Of a stretch of DNA of 64,000 nt, positions 10,453-20,737 are shown piece after piece. Source of the stretch: Candidatus Lambdaproteobacteria bacterium RIFOXYD2_FULL_56_26 (GTDB lineage: Bacteria; SAR324; XYD2-FULL-50-16); NCBI GenBank assembly GCA_001783715.1, contig MFNF01000066.1, positions 1 through 64,000 on the forward strand, given 5' to 3'. The position numbers and the translations under genes were made by a program. The notes beneath the pieces were generated by a model. It searched no databases and had not been told where the DNA came from. It worked only from the letters and a program-made list of their open reading frames with translations. The first letter of the stretch is position 1. Each line of letters starts with the position of its first letter.

Positions 10453-10932
10453 ATGGCAGACCTTGCCCCCTTTGTGCTTTACATTGATGGAGATGCCTGC
10501 CCACGGGCGGTCAAGGAATTGATCTTTCGGGCCATCGTCAAAAGAAAGGTGCGGACCGTCCTGGTGGCCAACAAGGGGATGGAAACCCCCAGGATCTTGT
10601 GGATCGAGGCGGTGGTGGTCGAGTCGGGGCCGGACAAGGCGGATGCCTATATCGTCGAGCATTGTTTACCGGGGGATTTGGTGGTCACAGGGGACATCCC
10701 CTTGGCCTCCCAGGTGCTGGCCAAAAGGGCCTTGGCGATTGACCACCGGGGCAAGGAGTTTACCGAGTCCAACATCAGGGAGCGGCTGGCGATGCGGGAC
10801 TTCGCCGCCGACCTGCGGGAAGCCCAGATCAACACCGCCGGTCCCAAGCCCTTTGGGGCCAAAGAAAAGGAAGGGTTCGCCAATGCCTTGGACCGCTGCC
10901 TGACCCGGGCGTTGAACCGGACCGGAAAATAA
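10453..10932 (+). CDS. DUF188 / UPF0178 (YaiI/YqxD) family protein
   Basis: YIDGDACPRAVKELIFRAIVKRKVRTVLVANK, VVTGDIPLASQVLAKRA, DHRGKEFTESNIRERLAMRD typical of the family. Confidence 0.88.
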   Translation: MADLAPFVLYIDGDACPRAVKELIFRAIVKRKVRTVLVANKGMETPRILWIEAVVVESGPDKADAYIVEHCLPGDLVVTGDIPLASQVLAKRALAIDHRGKEFTESNIRERLAMRDFAADLREAQINTAGPKPFGAKEKEGFANALDRCLTRALNRTGK

Positions 10933-11350
10933 CCGGTCGCCCCTTTCCTCGAACAGGTCCAAAAGGGCAGGTCTTCGGCGACCGGCACCAAGGCAGTCAA
11001 AAGAGCGGGCGAGAGTTTTTCGCTCCAGGCTTGCAGGTAATTTCCGTAGGCCTCCCCGCCCTCCCCTCCCTGGGGCTCCCGGAGCCCCAAAACACTACTG
11101 CCGACTCTTGGGCAGTCCGGCGGATGATGGCGCAAAGATTTCTTGTTCGTTGAGCCGTTGGATCACTGTAAAACCATTGCACAGGTACAATCCTCTGGTC
11201 CCTGTTCCAATGCGGTGTTTTTTTCGGCCCAATCCGCCCAAAGTGCCCTGTCGGATTCCGATCCGCCCAAAAAAGGCTGGACCATCGGTTGGACCGGTGG
11301 TTAGATTAATGTCCCGATCAATGGTTTCTCGGGTAGGCATAAAACAAACT

Positions 11351-11948
11351 AGGTTCTGTTGACATTGCAATGGCATGTCGTGCATAGAGCTAAGTATCAT
11401 AGCTGCTATGGAGGTTTTCTGTGACGAGAACCTTCGCTGAGAACCAGTGGGAAAAATGTATGCGGTTTTGTCCCCGGACCCTCGTGCCTACGCAGGCCAC
11501 GAAGCGGACTGCCGATGTTTGCTTAGAAGGGGTCTTGTGGCTGGCCCGCGGCGGGGGGCAATGGCGGCTACTACCTGAAAAATACGGCAATGGAACAGCG
11601 TTTACAAACGGGTAGTTAGTGCATGATGTGACTCAGGCTCATTCGTTGGTTGAGGGGTTTAAGGTCCAGGCTGTGCTGGCAGACAAGGGTTAAGCCTCTT
11701 CTGAGTTCAGGCGGCAAGTCGAGGAACAGGGAATGCTGCCGGTGATTCCCCCAAAGCCAACCAAAGGGAACCTTGGAAAACCGATTTTGTGCGCTACAAA
11801 GAGTGGCCTTTGGTGGAGTGTTTCATCAATAAAATAAAACACTTCCGCAGGGTCTTTTCAAGATTTGAGAAGCTGGGGGGCCGGTACTTGGCCTTCCTCT
11901 ACTTCGTCGGAACCCTCATCTGGCTCCGGTAAATGTCAACAGAGCCTA
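11351..11948 (+). mobile_element. IS5-like element, internally deleted copy with both terminal inverted repeats
   Basis: Left end AGGTTCTGTTGACATT and right end AATGTCAACAGAGCCT are inverted repeats (one mismatch in 16 bp); both sides carry a TA at the junction (possible TSD). Confidence 0.82.
11418..11931 (+). pseudogene. IS5-like transposase, frameshifted and internally deleted
   Basis: N-terminal part NQWEKC...CLEGVLWLARGGGQWRLLPEKYGN, then frameshift; C-terminal pieces DVTQAHSLVEGFKVQAVLADKG*ASSEFRRQVEEQGMLPVIPPKP and (other frame) CATKSGLWWS / YKEWPLVECFINKIKHFRRVFSRFEKLGGRYLAFLYFVGTLIWLR*. Confidence 0.85.
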
Positions 11949-12057
11949 AAAAGACGCAAGAAGCATCTTGACCACGGGGGTCGTTCTGGCGTAGGAAATT
12001 GGGGTCTTTTGGTTAAGTTTATCAAACAAATCCGAAAAAGGTTATTCTTCTGCCAAT

Positions 12058-13074
12058 TTGCTGGATTTGGACTTTAACTTGGGTGTGATTCTCGTGAGTG
12101 CGAGCCTGAAATTTTTTGGTTATTCCCTCAATATTGTTTTGTTTGTTGTAGGCCTTTCAGTCCTGATTTGGCCGGTTTGGGGGCACTTATACGCCTTCAA
12201 AGTCGCCAATGACTTTGAAGATCGGTTTATTGCCCAGTTTAAACCTTCACTGTATCTTCCGCTCAATCAGTGTGAGACCTCTACGGTCAGCGAAGAGTCA
12301 GTTTGTGGTGAGCTGCTGAGTCGGGATATTCAAATCCCCTTGATCAACGACATTTCACTGGAAGCGGTCTACAGCAATGGATTTGCGTTGAGTTTTTGGG
12401 TTACTCCGATCGCTGGACAAGTGGGCTTCAATTTAAACAATATTTTTTGGTTAGGTGACACCTCTGACTCTTTTCGTCCTTTTGCATCCTTGTGGCTCAA
12501 TCAAATCGAAAGAAACTTTCACTTTTCAGGTGCCGATTGGGGATATTTCTCGCTCCCTAATATGGTACAGCCGCAAAAGCCATTGCATATAACTTATGTT
12601 TTTTCGCCACCCGTGGGGGGCGAGGTTTATGTCAACAACTATCGATTGGAAGAGTTTGCCAAGTCAGTGCCGGAACATTCCGGAGCCGCTTTTAAAGGGA
12701 GCAAACTACAATTGGGGATTGGCAGAGGATTTTATCCGGAAAGCTCACTTTTGGGGACATACTCTAATGTAATGATCTTTCATCGGGCTTTGACTGAAGT
12801 GGAAATCAGAGACCTCCACCAAGTTCCTAATTTTGCAGCTTCAGCATTTACTCTACTTCCCCAAAACAGGCACCACCGCAATTTAGTTTTGGGGGCTGCT
12901 TGCATCCTTGTAGCCCTCACTGGATCAATGTTCCTGATCCGTTGGATTCACCCTGGTTTTAGCTTTTCGGTACTTTTTGTGCAGCTAAAAGAGCGTGATT
13001 GGATTTTCCTGTTACTTCTATTGTTGGGTATAATTCTTTATTTTCTTATACAATTTGCTAAGGAGACGGTTTGA
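12058..13074 (+). CDS. Membrane-anchored LamG/concanavalin A-like domain protein
   Basis: TM helices at both ends; LamG-like core ending LLGTYSNVMIFHRALTEVEIRDLHQ; start codon uncertain. Confidence 0.65.
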   Translation: MLDLDFNLGVILVSASLKFFGYSLNIVLFVVGLSVLIWPVWGHLYAFKVANDFEDRFIAQFKPSLYLPLNQCETSTVSEESVCGELLSRDIQIPLINDISLEAVYSNGFALSFWVTPIAGQVGFNLNNIFWLGDTSDSFRPFASLWLNQIERNFHFSGADWGYFSLPNMVQPQKPLHITYVFSPPVGGEVYVNNYRLEEFAKSVPEHSGAAFKGSKLQLGIGRGFYPESSLLGTYSNVMIFHRALTEVEIRDLHQVPNFAASAFTLLPQNRHHRNLVLGAACILVALTGSMFLIRWIHPGFSFSVLFVQLKERDWIFLLLLLLGIILYFLIQFAKETV

Positions 13075-15254
13075 AGTGGATCTTGCGAAGCGAATTTGGA
13101 TTGTTTTGGCTGTTTTTTTTAATTTTGGTCTTTCTTTATCCAAATTTGGTTGAGCATCTTAGCCTGCTTGGTGGGGAGTACTTTGAAGATTCGATGAGGT
13201 ATCTTTACAGCCTGGAGCGTTTAAGGAATTTATCCCTCCCGCTGTGGAATCCGTACCACCAGTCTGGCGAGCCACATAGCCTTTATTTGCTTCTGACCAG
13301 TTTCCCTTCACCTCTTGACCCGCTCGTCGCCCAAGGAACCCGTCTTTTGGATATGGGGGGGGCGATTGGATTAGTTTATGCTTCCGATTGGATATTCCTG
13401 TTTAACGGTGCATTGTTTTGTCTGGGGTTTTATAAGCTTTCTCGTTTTTGGGCCGAGTCGATTTTAGGCCCAACTTTGTGGGGGCAATTTTGCGCCTTGG
13501 GGTTCTCGCTGTATGCAGTAATTACTTTTTTTGATTTTGGTTATTTTGGGCAAAATTACGTCTATATTCTTACCCTCATTTACCCTCAGTTCGCTCTTTA
13601 TTATCTCAGTAGAATTTTAATGCGTGAAATGGGAAAAGCACGTGTAGTCAAGCTGGCATTGGCTACAGTTTTACTTTTTTACAACCCGGGAAGTTTTGGA
13701 ATTCAAGCAGGAATAACCCTGGTTACATTTTTTTTGTTTCACCTACTGTTGCGAAGTCCTCAAGGGTGGATTTTGGAATTGAGAGCGCTTTTTGGGCAAT
13801 TTGCCCGGGTAAAACTGCAGACCTTGCTTGGCCTGTCTATTTTTCTATTTGGATTGATGCCTCATGGTTACATCACCAAATTTGAACTGCCACTTTTTGA
13901 GCGCTCTGGCCGTGACTTGGCCTCCCTAAATTACCAAGACGTAGTAAACGCAGAAGGAGGGATACATTTAGAAAAATTTTTATTGCGGCTCAATAGACCC
14001 TTCCCCTTTACCCCCTTGATCTTTGTTTTTTTGTGTTTTTCCTCAGCCATGTCTTTTAGTAAACAAAAGCGACTAGCCATCTTTGCGTTGCTGTTGTCCA
14101 TCTTTAGCTTGGTATTGGGTAAATATTCTCCATTCCTATTCTTTTATTATTATTTGCTTTTTCCTTTTTTGCAAAAGGTTCTTTATTTGAATATCTATAC
14201 GGACTTATTCAGCCTTTTTGCATTGGCTTTTGCAGTGACCGGTGCCACGGCTCTGGCTGAACGTCTGATTGAAAAAAAGGTTGCTTTGCTGGCCGTTGCA
14301 GCAGGGACTGGGCTGTTATTCCTTGTTCGTAACGAATTAAACCTTGATGCCGTAAACTTTTGTGGATTTATTCTGTTCCTTGTAGCCCTTTGGGGGCTCA
14401 CTCAAACCCGTTTGCTGCCTTTAGGTTTTTGCTTTGGAACGTTACTGGTTGGTTTTTTGGGGTTAAACATCGGCTTACATTTTTTATTACTGAACCAATA
14501 TGTACCAGGTAATACTCACATTCCAGGCCAAATTGAAGCTACCAATTTTCCGTTTGCTAGTAGTTACGGTTTTAACTCCTACAGGCAGCAACGTGCTCCT
14601 TACCGTTGGGAAATTTGGCTGAACGGCACCACTTTCTTAGAAAAAAAATCATACCTCTTGGCACCCAGATTTGTGGATCTCAAAAGTACACTTGAAACTT
14701 TTGAAATTCTTAAGACTCCAGATAAAATTGACCAATATTTTGGGGTTACAACGCCAATCTTGCGATTTTCTCAAAATTGGAAGGTTGGCAAATTGACTGA
14801 CCATGGGAGCACCTCCGATTATCTGGATGAATCATTGCGCATCCCAAGCCCCAATGGGGATTTTTCAGCTCCAAGAGAGCTTAAAATCCAATTTTACGAT
14901 CCTGAACGATTAAAACTCGCACTTAAAGTTGACGATGCAGGCTTGTTGGTTTTTTCGCAAAGTTATCACAAAGGCTGGCAGGCAGAGGTGGATGGATATC
15001 CAGCTAAAATTTACAAAGTAGATAACAATTTCATTGGACTGGAGATTGTTTCTGGGGGGACTCATACTATTGAGTTTATCTTTCGCCCACCTGAGTTTTA
15101 TTTGATATGGACTGCTTTCGGTGTCTTTTGGTTCGGTGCCTTTTATTGTATATGGCAAGATTTTTGTTGGCGCAAGCGCCCAGACCGTTTTGAGTTAAAG
15201 TGGCCCCCAAAAACTGGGCAATCGGGTAAGACAGAATCCGAAGCATTGATGTAG
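13071..15254 (+). CDS. YfhO-family multi-TM membrane protein (TTG start, overlaps upstream stop)
   Basis: Many TM helices; C-terminal YfhO-type motif GLLVFSQSYHKGWQAEVDGYPAKIYKVDNNFIGLEIVSGGTHTIEFIFRPPEF. Confidence 0.75.
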   Translation: MKWILRSEFGLFWLFFLILVFLYPNLVEHLSLLGGEYFEDSMRYLYSLERLRNLSLPLWNPYHQSGEPHSLYLLLTSFPSPLDPLVAQGTRLLDMGGAIGLVYASDWIFLFNGALFCLGFYKLSRFWAESILGPTLWGQFCALGFSLYAVITFFDFGYFGQNYVYILTLIYPQFALYYLSRILMREMGKARVVKLALATVLLFYNPGSFGIQAGITLVTFFLFHLLLRSPQGWILELRALFGQFARVKLQTLLGLSIFLFGLMPHGYITKFELPLFERSGRDLASLNYQDVVNAEGGIHLEKFLLRLNRPFPFTPLIFVFLCFSSAMSFSKQKRLAIFALLLSIFSLVLGKYSPFLFFYYYLLFPFLQKVLYLNIYTDLFSLFALAFAVTGATALAERLIEKKVALLAVAAGTGLLFLVRNELNLDAVNFCGFILFLVALWGLTQTRLLPLGFCFGTLLVGFLGLNIGLHFLLLNQYVPGNTHIPGQIEATNFPFASSYGFNSYRQQRAPYRWEIWLNGTTFLEKKSYLLAPRFVDLKSTLETFEILKTPDKIDQYFGVTTPILRFSQNWKVGKLTDHGSTSDYLDESLRIPSPNGDFSAPRELKIQFYDPERLKLALKVDDAGLLVFSQSYHKGWQAEVDGYPAKIYKVDNNFIGLEIVSGGTHTIEFIFRPPEFYLIWTAFGVFWFGAFYCIWQDFCWRKRPDRFELKWPPKTGQSGKTESEALM

Positions 15255-15489
15255 CCCAATTTAGGGTTTGGCCGCTTAAACCAAAGGCTCTATCTTAAAA
15301 AGCTGGAAAGTATGTCTTGACGATAGGGGCCACTTCAGCCGAAATCCGTTTAGATTCAAATCGCTATTTCCAAACCGCAACTCCGGCAAAAGGAAGCCTG
15401 GGCCTTGGTCCGGTTGACCGTCTTGTAACCACCGATCCGAACCCGGCCAGCCCCGTAGAGCCGTTCCTGTTGCCAGCCCCCGCCCTTGG

Positions 15490-17031
15490 ATGTGGACCAA
15501 GCTAAACCTTAGACCCTTATTGAACCGGCTGTTTTGGGTGCTGGTCCTAGTGGGGACAACCTCAGCCGCCAGGGCAACTTGCCTGATCTGCCACCCGGCG
15601 GTCCAAAGCCCCGCCTCCCATGGGGCGGTGGGGTGCCAAGCCTGCCACGGAGGCTCCAAGGAAACCACCAAGGAATTGGCCCACCAAGGGTTGGTCCGCC
15701 GTCCGGGGGAGTTGGCCTGGGCGGGGAAAAGTTGTGGCCAGTCCTCCTGTCACCCGGACCAGGTCCGCCGGGTAGGGCAGTCTTTGATGGCTTCGGGCAG
15801 CGGAATGATTGAACTGACCCAAAAGACCTTTGGGGAACCGGGGCCACCTCCTGTGGGCCGGTTGGGCGAAACGGGGGCCCAAGGGTACTTGAGGAAGCTC
15901 TGTGTTTCTTGCCACCTGGGCCAGGGGCTCTTGAACCCGGAGGACCCGGTCTCCAGGCGGGGTGGAGGCTGTTTGGCCTGCCACCTGGGGACCGTACGGC
16001 AAAAAGGGCATTTCCCTTTGGACAAAAAAATCGGCAGCGACCGTTGTTTTGGTTGCCACTCCCGGTCCGGTCGGGTTTCGTTGACCTATGCCGGGTTTGC
16101 CGAATTGAGCCCCAACCGGAAAAAAACCGAACCGGGGGAACAACGGCTGACCGATGGGCGGCCGGTGCGGCTGATGCCTGCGGACCGGCATTTTACCGCC
16201 GGTTTGGAATGCATCGATTGCCACACCGGGCGGGGGCTGATGGGCGGACCGGTTGCGGCTCGGCACCAGGGGGAACAGAGGGAGATAACCTGCCTGGATT
16301 GCCATGACGGCGAGGCCCGCCCGCCTTTTGTGGCCCGGCGGTTTGGTACGCCGTTGGTCAAGCTGGAGCAAACCCAAGGGGTGCGGACCCTACGGCTCAA
16401 GCTGACCGGGACCTTGGTTCGGGTGCCGCTGTTGGGGCTGGGACATGGGGGCCAGGAGCACCGCCGTTTGAGTTGTGATGCCTGCCACAGCACCTGGGCC
16501 CCCCAATGTTATGGCTGCCACATTCGTTATCTCCCCCAAGAAAAGCAACTGGACCACCAAAGCGGCCAGCTCACCCCAGGCCGCTGGGTGGAGACCGGTT
16601 GGGACTTTGAGGCAGGTTTGCCCGACCTGGGGGTGCAGGGGGAGCGGATTCGGCCCTTTGTACCGGGCATGGTCGCTTCCTTGGAGTTGCCCGGCAAGCC
16701 GGTCCGCCGTTGGAACCATTATGCCCCGCTCTCCCCTCACAGTACCGGCAAAGCCCGTTCTTGCGATTCCTGCCACCAGCCGGACCCGGCCTTGGCTGTG
16801 CCGGGGGCTGCGGCCCGCCGGTGGAACGGAGAGAGCCCCCGCAAGGAGGTGCGGGCCTTGAATGAAACAGAACAACAAAAGATCAAGGCGGTAGGGCTTT
16901 GCCTGCCCTGCCATTTGGCCCCCAGCGGGTTTTACCGGGACTTCGGGCAAAAACGGCAACGCCTCCAAAGGGACACCAGCCTTGGAACTACACACCAGGG
17001 TGTCGATTTTTCCAAGGCTTTACTTTACTGA
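15490..17031 (+). CDS. Periplasmic multiheme cytochrome c (11 CXXCH + 1 CX4CH)
   Basis: Signal peptide-like N-terminus; CLICH, CQACH, CGQSSCH, CVSCH, CLACH, CFGCH, CIDCH, CLDCH, CDACH, CYGCH, CDSCH, CLPCH. Confidence 0.9.
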   Translation: MWTKLNLRPLLNRLFWVLVLVGTTSAARATCLICHPAVQSPASHGAVGCQACHGGSKETTKELAHQGLVRRPGELAWAGKSCGQSSCHPDQVRRVGQSLMASGSGMIELTQKTFGEPGPPPVGRLGETGAQGYLRKLCVSCHLGQGLLNPEDPVSRRGGGCLACHLGTVRQKGHFPLDKKIGSDRCFGCHSRSGRVSLTYAGFAELSPNRKKTEPGEQRLTDGRPVRLMPADRHFTAGLECIDCHTGRGLMGGPVAARHQGEQREITCLDCHDGEARPPFVARRFGTPLVKLEQTQGVRTLRLKLTGTLVRVPLLGLGHGGQEHRRLSCDACHSTWAPQCYGCHIRYLPQEKQLDHQSGQLTPGRWVETGWDFEAGLPDLGVQGERIRPFVPGMVASLELPGKPVRRWNHYAPLSPHSTGKARSCDSCHQPDPALAVPGAAARRWNGESPRKEVRALNETEQQKIKAVGLCLPCHLAPSGFYRDFGQKRQRLQRDTSLGTTHQGVDFSKALLY

Positions 17032-17087
17032 GCCAAATCCAGGGTGGTACTCCTAGGGCGGACGACCTCTTTTTCAGGGTTATACTC

Positions 17088-19262
17088 ATGAGTCAGTTTT
17101 TTGACCGTCGAGAGTTCATCAAAATCGGTTCCGGTTTTCTTGCAAGTTCGGCTCTGGTCAGCGCCTTTCCCTACCTCCCCTTTTCCGACGAAGCCCAAGC
17201 CATGGTGGCGGACAAGATTGTCCCCAGCTTGTGTGAACTTTGTTTTTGGCGCTGCGGTATTGATGGGCATGTCAAGGACGGGAAGCTGTTTAAAATCTCC
17301 GGCCATGCGGATCACCCGCTTTCCAACGGCAAGCTTTGCCCCCGAGGTACCGGTGGCCATGGACTGCTGTACGACCCCAACCGCCTGCGGACTCCCTTGA
17401 TCCGGGAGACCCACCAAGGGGTCCAACGGTTCCGGGAGGCCAGTTGGGATGAGGCCATTACCCTGATTGCAAAACGGTTTGATCAGATACGGGACAACGG
17501 AGACCTGGACAAGGTCGCCTATTTCTCTCACGGGTTCGGGGCCTCCTTCTTCAAACGGCTTTTTAAGGCCTACGGGATCAACCTTGCCTCGGCCCCCTCC
17601 TACGCCCAATGCCGCGGTGCCAGAGACGAAGCCTTCACCCTGACCTTTGGGCACGCCGTGGGCAGCCCCGAAGGGCTCGACATCGCCAACAGCAAGTATC
17701 TGGTCCTGATTGGCAGCCACCTGGGCGAGAATATGCACAACACGGCGGTGCAGGACTTTTCCAACGCCGTCTCGGCCGGATGTAAGGTGATCGCCGTGGA
17801 CCCGCGCTTCTCGGTGGCGGCTTCCAAGGCCGAGCGCTGGCTGCCCATTAAACCGGGGACCGATCTGGCCTTGCTGCGCAGTTGGATCCACGTGCTGTTG
17901 GCAGAGGAACTGTACAACCGGAAGTTTGTGCAGGAAAACTGCCTCGGCCTGGAAGAATTGCGAGCCGGAGTGGCAGACGCAACCCCGGAGGCAACCTACG
18001 CCATCACCGGGATCGACCCCGAAACCATTCTGGCCGTGGCCCGAGATATGGGCCGCTTTGGCTCCAGTGCCCTGGTCCATCCGGGGCGGCATGTGGCTTG
18101 GTACGGCGACGATACTCAACGAGAACGGGCGATTGCCATCCTCAACGCCCTGCTGGGCAACTACCGGCAGCCGGGCGGCCTGATCAACCAAACCCAAATG
18201 TACGGGGTCCCCAACCCCTACCATTTCGCTTCCAGCACCAGGGCTTCCACCCCGTTCCAAAGCCGGTTCCCCTTGGCCAGCGAGGCCCCTTCCAACGAGG
18301 TGGTGGACCAAACCTTGGCGGGGAACATCAAGTCCTGGTTCATCTATGGGACCAACTTGGTCCAAACCCTGGGGGACCAAGAGTCCACCAAGAAGGCGTT
18401 GGGTATGTTGGACTTTGTGGTGGCCATTGACGTGCTGCCCATGGAGATCACCGGTTACGCCGACGTGGTCCTGCCTGAAGTCACTTATCTGGAGCGGTAC
18501 GACGACCTGGACGACCGGGTTTACCGTAGGCCCTACGTGGCAATCCGCCAGCCGGTGGTCGCCCCTCTGAGCCACCTGGATGCAAAGCCGGGGCACGAAA
18601 TCGCCGCCTTGCTGGCCGAAAAGTGGGGCTTGGCCGGTTTGTTCCCGCCGATCGAGGAATACCTGGACAACCGCTTGCGGGCCGCCGGGACCAGCCTCAA
18701 GGTTCTCAAGGACAAAGGGGTGCTGGTCAAGGAAGACCCGACCTTGTTCCGCCAACCGGGAGAGCCGCTCCACTTCGACACCCCTTCGGGCAAGATTGAG
18801 TTGTCCTCGGCCCGGCTGAAGTCGTTGGGCTTCGACTCTACCCCCCAGTACCAGCGCCAGCCGGAGAACCCAGCCGGTTATTTCCGGCTGATTTATGGCA
18901 GGGTACCGATGCACACCTTTGGCCGTACCTCCAATAACCGGTTTTTGGGGGAACTGATGCCGGAAAACGAACTTTGGATCAACCGGATCACCGCTCTGGA
19001 CCTGGGGTTGAAGGACAACGAGTCGGTCTTTTTGATCAACCAGGAAGGGAAAAAATCGATCAGCAAAATCCGGCTCAAATTGACCGAGCGGATCCGGCCC
19101 GATGTGGTTTACATGGCCCACGGCTTCGGACAAAACGACCCTCGGTTGGAATTCGCCTACCGCCGAGGTGCCAGCGCCAACGAGATGATCACCCACCTTT
19201 CGGTGGACCCGATCATGGGAGGAACGGGCTTTAAAAACAATTTTGTCACCTTCAGCCGATGA
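17088..19262 (+). CDS. Tat-exported molybdopterin oxidoreductase, PsrA/PhsA-like
   Basis: Start [16 protein letters not shown] (Tat-like); [4Fe-4S] motif [12 protein letters not shown]...CPRG; candidate Cys Mo ligand at [13 protein letters not shown]. Confidence 0.88.
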   Translation: MSQFFDRREFIKIGSGFLASSALVSAFPYLPFSDEAQAMVADKIVPSLCELCFWRCGIDGHVKDGKLFKISGHADHPLSNGKLCPRGTGGHGLLYDPNRLRTPLIRETHQGVQRFREASWDEAITLIAKRFDQIRDNGDLDKVAYFSHGFGASFFKRLFKAYGINLASAPSYAQCRGARDEAFTLTFGHAVGSPEGLDIANSKYLVLIGSHLGENMHNTAVQDFSNAVSAGCKVIAVDPRFSVAASKAERWLPIKPGTDLALLRSWIHVLLAEELYNRKFVQENCLGLEELRAGVADATPEATYAITGIDPETILAVARDMGRFGSSALVHPGRHVAWYGDDTQRERAIAILNALLGNYRQPGGLINQTQMYGVPNPYHFASSTRASTPFQSRFPLASEAPSNEVVDQTLAGNIKSWFIYGTNLVQTLGDQESTKKALGMLDFVVAIDVLPMEITGYADVVLPEVTYLERYDDLDDRVYRRPYVAIRQPVVAPLSHLDAKPGHEIAALLAEKWGLAGLFPPIEEYLDNRLRAAGTSLKVLKDKGVLVKEDPTLFRQPGEPLHFDTPSGKIELSSARLKSLGFDSTPQYQRQPENPAGYFRLIYGRVPMHTFGRTSNNRFLGELMPENELWINRITALDLGLKDNESVFLINQEGKKSISKIRLKLTERIRPDVVYMAHGFGQNDPRLEFAYRRGASANEMITHLSVDPIMGGTGFKNNFVTFSR

Positions 19263-19807
19263 GCCGAGAACGGAAGTATGCAATGATCATCGACACCCGG
19301 CGTTGCGTCGGTTGTTCGGCTTGCGTTTTCGCCTGTAAGACGGAAAACCAAGTCCCCGAAGGCTTTTGCCGGGACTGGGTGGTCAGCATTACCAAGGGCA
19401 GTTTTCCCAACTTGAGTCTGGTCAACCGCAGCGAACGTTGCCAACACTGCGAGGATGCCCCTTGCGTGTCCAACTGTCCGACCGAAGCGAGCCACTACCA
19501 GGGGGACGGGACCGTCCAGATCGACCGGGACCTTTGCACCGGCTGCAAGGCCTGCATGGCCGCCTGTCCCTACGATGCCCGGTACATCCACCCCGATGGC
19601 TTTGCCGACAAGTGCAGCTTTTGCTCCCACCGGATCAAGGCAGGCTTGGCCACCACCGCCTGCACCCAAGTTTGCCCGACCAGCGCCTTGAAGCTGGTGG
19701 ACCTCAACAGCAACGACGGCCAAGCAGAGGCGCTGCTCCGGGGCCGAGAGGTCAAGATCGACAAGCCCCATGCCGGGACCAAACCCAAACTCTTGTGGCT
19801 GCTCTAA
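19259..19807 (+). CDS. 4Fe-4S ferredoxin subunit (DmsB/PsrB-like)
   Basis: Repeated Cys clusters [52 protein letters not shown]...CTQVCP. Confidence 0.93.
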   Translation: MSRERKYAMIIDTRRCVGCSACVFACKTENQVPEGFCRDWVVSITKGSFPNLSLVNRSERCQHCEDAPCVSNCPTEASHYQGDGTVQIDRDLCTGCKACMAACPYDARYIHPDGFADKCSFCSHRIKAGLATTACTQVCPTSALKLVDLNSNDGQAEALLRGREVKIDKPHAGTKPKLLWLL

Positions 19808-19808
19808 A

Positions 19809-20729
19809 ATGATCGAAACAGTAACCAACAAACTGAACCCCCAGGTCCTTCCCCATTTGCAGGTTTGGGGTTGGGAAGTGCCGGTGTATCTTTTTTGCGG
19901 AGGCTTGGCCGCCGGTCTTTTGGTGATCAGCTCGGGAATCCTGATCACCCGCAACGAGGCCAACTTCAGCTACACCGTTCGGCTTTCGGCGCTGCTGAGC
20001 CCCATTGTGCTTTCGGTGGGGATGTTCGCCCTCTTTTTGGACTTGGCCTACAAGACCCATGTCTGGCGTTTTTACACGGCTTTTGTGCCGACTTCACCGA
20101 TGTCCTGGGGCAGTTGGCTGTTGATGCTTTTTTACCCCTTGGCGATTTTGCAGGCCGTGCTGCTCTATGAAAAACAGCTGGAGTCCGTTGGGGCCTTGAA
20201 GGGGCTGATCGGGTTTTTTAGGCCCTGGAAAAAGCTGCTGGCCTTCGTCAACGTACACATCGGCAGCGGAATTGGCGTTTATACCGGGATCCTGCTGGCC
20301 ACCTTTTACGCCCGGCCCCTTTGGTCCAATTCGGTGCTGGGGCTGGTGTTCCTGCTTTCGGGAATGTCTTCGGCCACCGCCTTGATGTTGTGGATGGCAC
20401 CGGAGGAGAAAAAGCGGTTTTATTCCTTGGTGGACATGTACCTGCTCTCTCTGGAAGCCTTTGCCATCACGGTGTTGATCATCGGCGGGGTTACGGGAAG
20501 CGAAAACAGCCACTTGGCCATGATGAACCTGATCACCGGGAATTTTGCCCCTTGGTTTTGGACGGTCAGCCTCTTGGGGGGCATCCTGGTGCCCTTGAGC
20601 CTGGAGACTTTGGAAACCATGGGCAAGGTACGGTTTTCCCCGATCACTCCCGCTTTGGTGCTGGTCGGAGGTCTGTCGTTGCGCTTCATTTTGGTGTTTG
20701 CCGGCCAAGCAAACCCGACCTTCTTCTGA
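19809..20729 (+). CDS. NrfD/PsrC-type integral membrane quinol-interacting subunit
   Basis: Multi-TM; WGWEVPVYLFCGGLAAGLLVIS N-terminal signature; immediately after ferredoxin subunit. Confidence 0.9.
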   Translation: MIETVTNKLNPQVLPHLQVWGWEVPVYLFCGGLAAGLLVISSGILITRNEANFSYTVRLSALLSPIVLSVGMFALFLDLAYKTHVWRFYTAFVPTSPMSWGSWLLMLFYPLAILQAVLLYEKQLESVGALKGLIGFFRPWKKLLAFVNVHIGSGIGVYTGILLATFYARPLWSNSVLGLVFLLSGMSSATALMLWMAPEEKKRFYSLVDMYLLSLEAFAITVLIIGGVTGSENSHLAMMNLITGNFAPWFWTVSLLGGILVPLSLETLETMGKVRFSPITPALVLVGGLSLRFILVFAGQANPTFF

Positions 20730-20737
20730 GGAACCAG

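Noticed and set aside
17025-19283. 752-aa minus-strand ORF opposite the Mo oxidoreductase gene
   Set aside because: The plus-strand frame has the FeS and Mo-family motifs and sits in an operon; the antisense frame has none.
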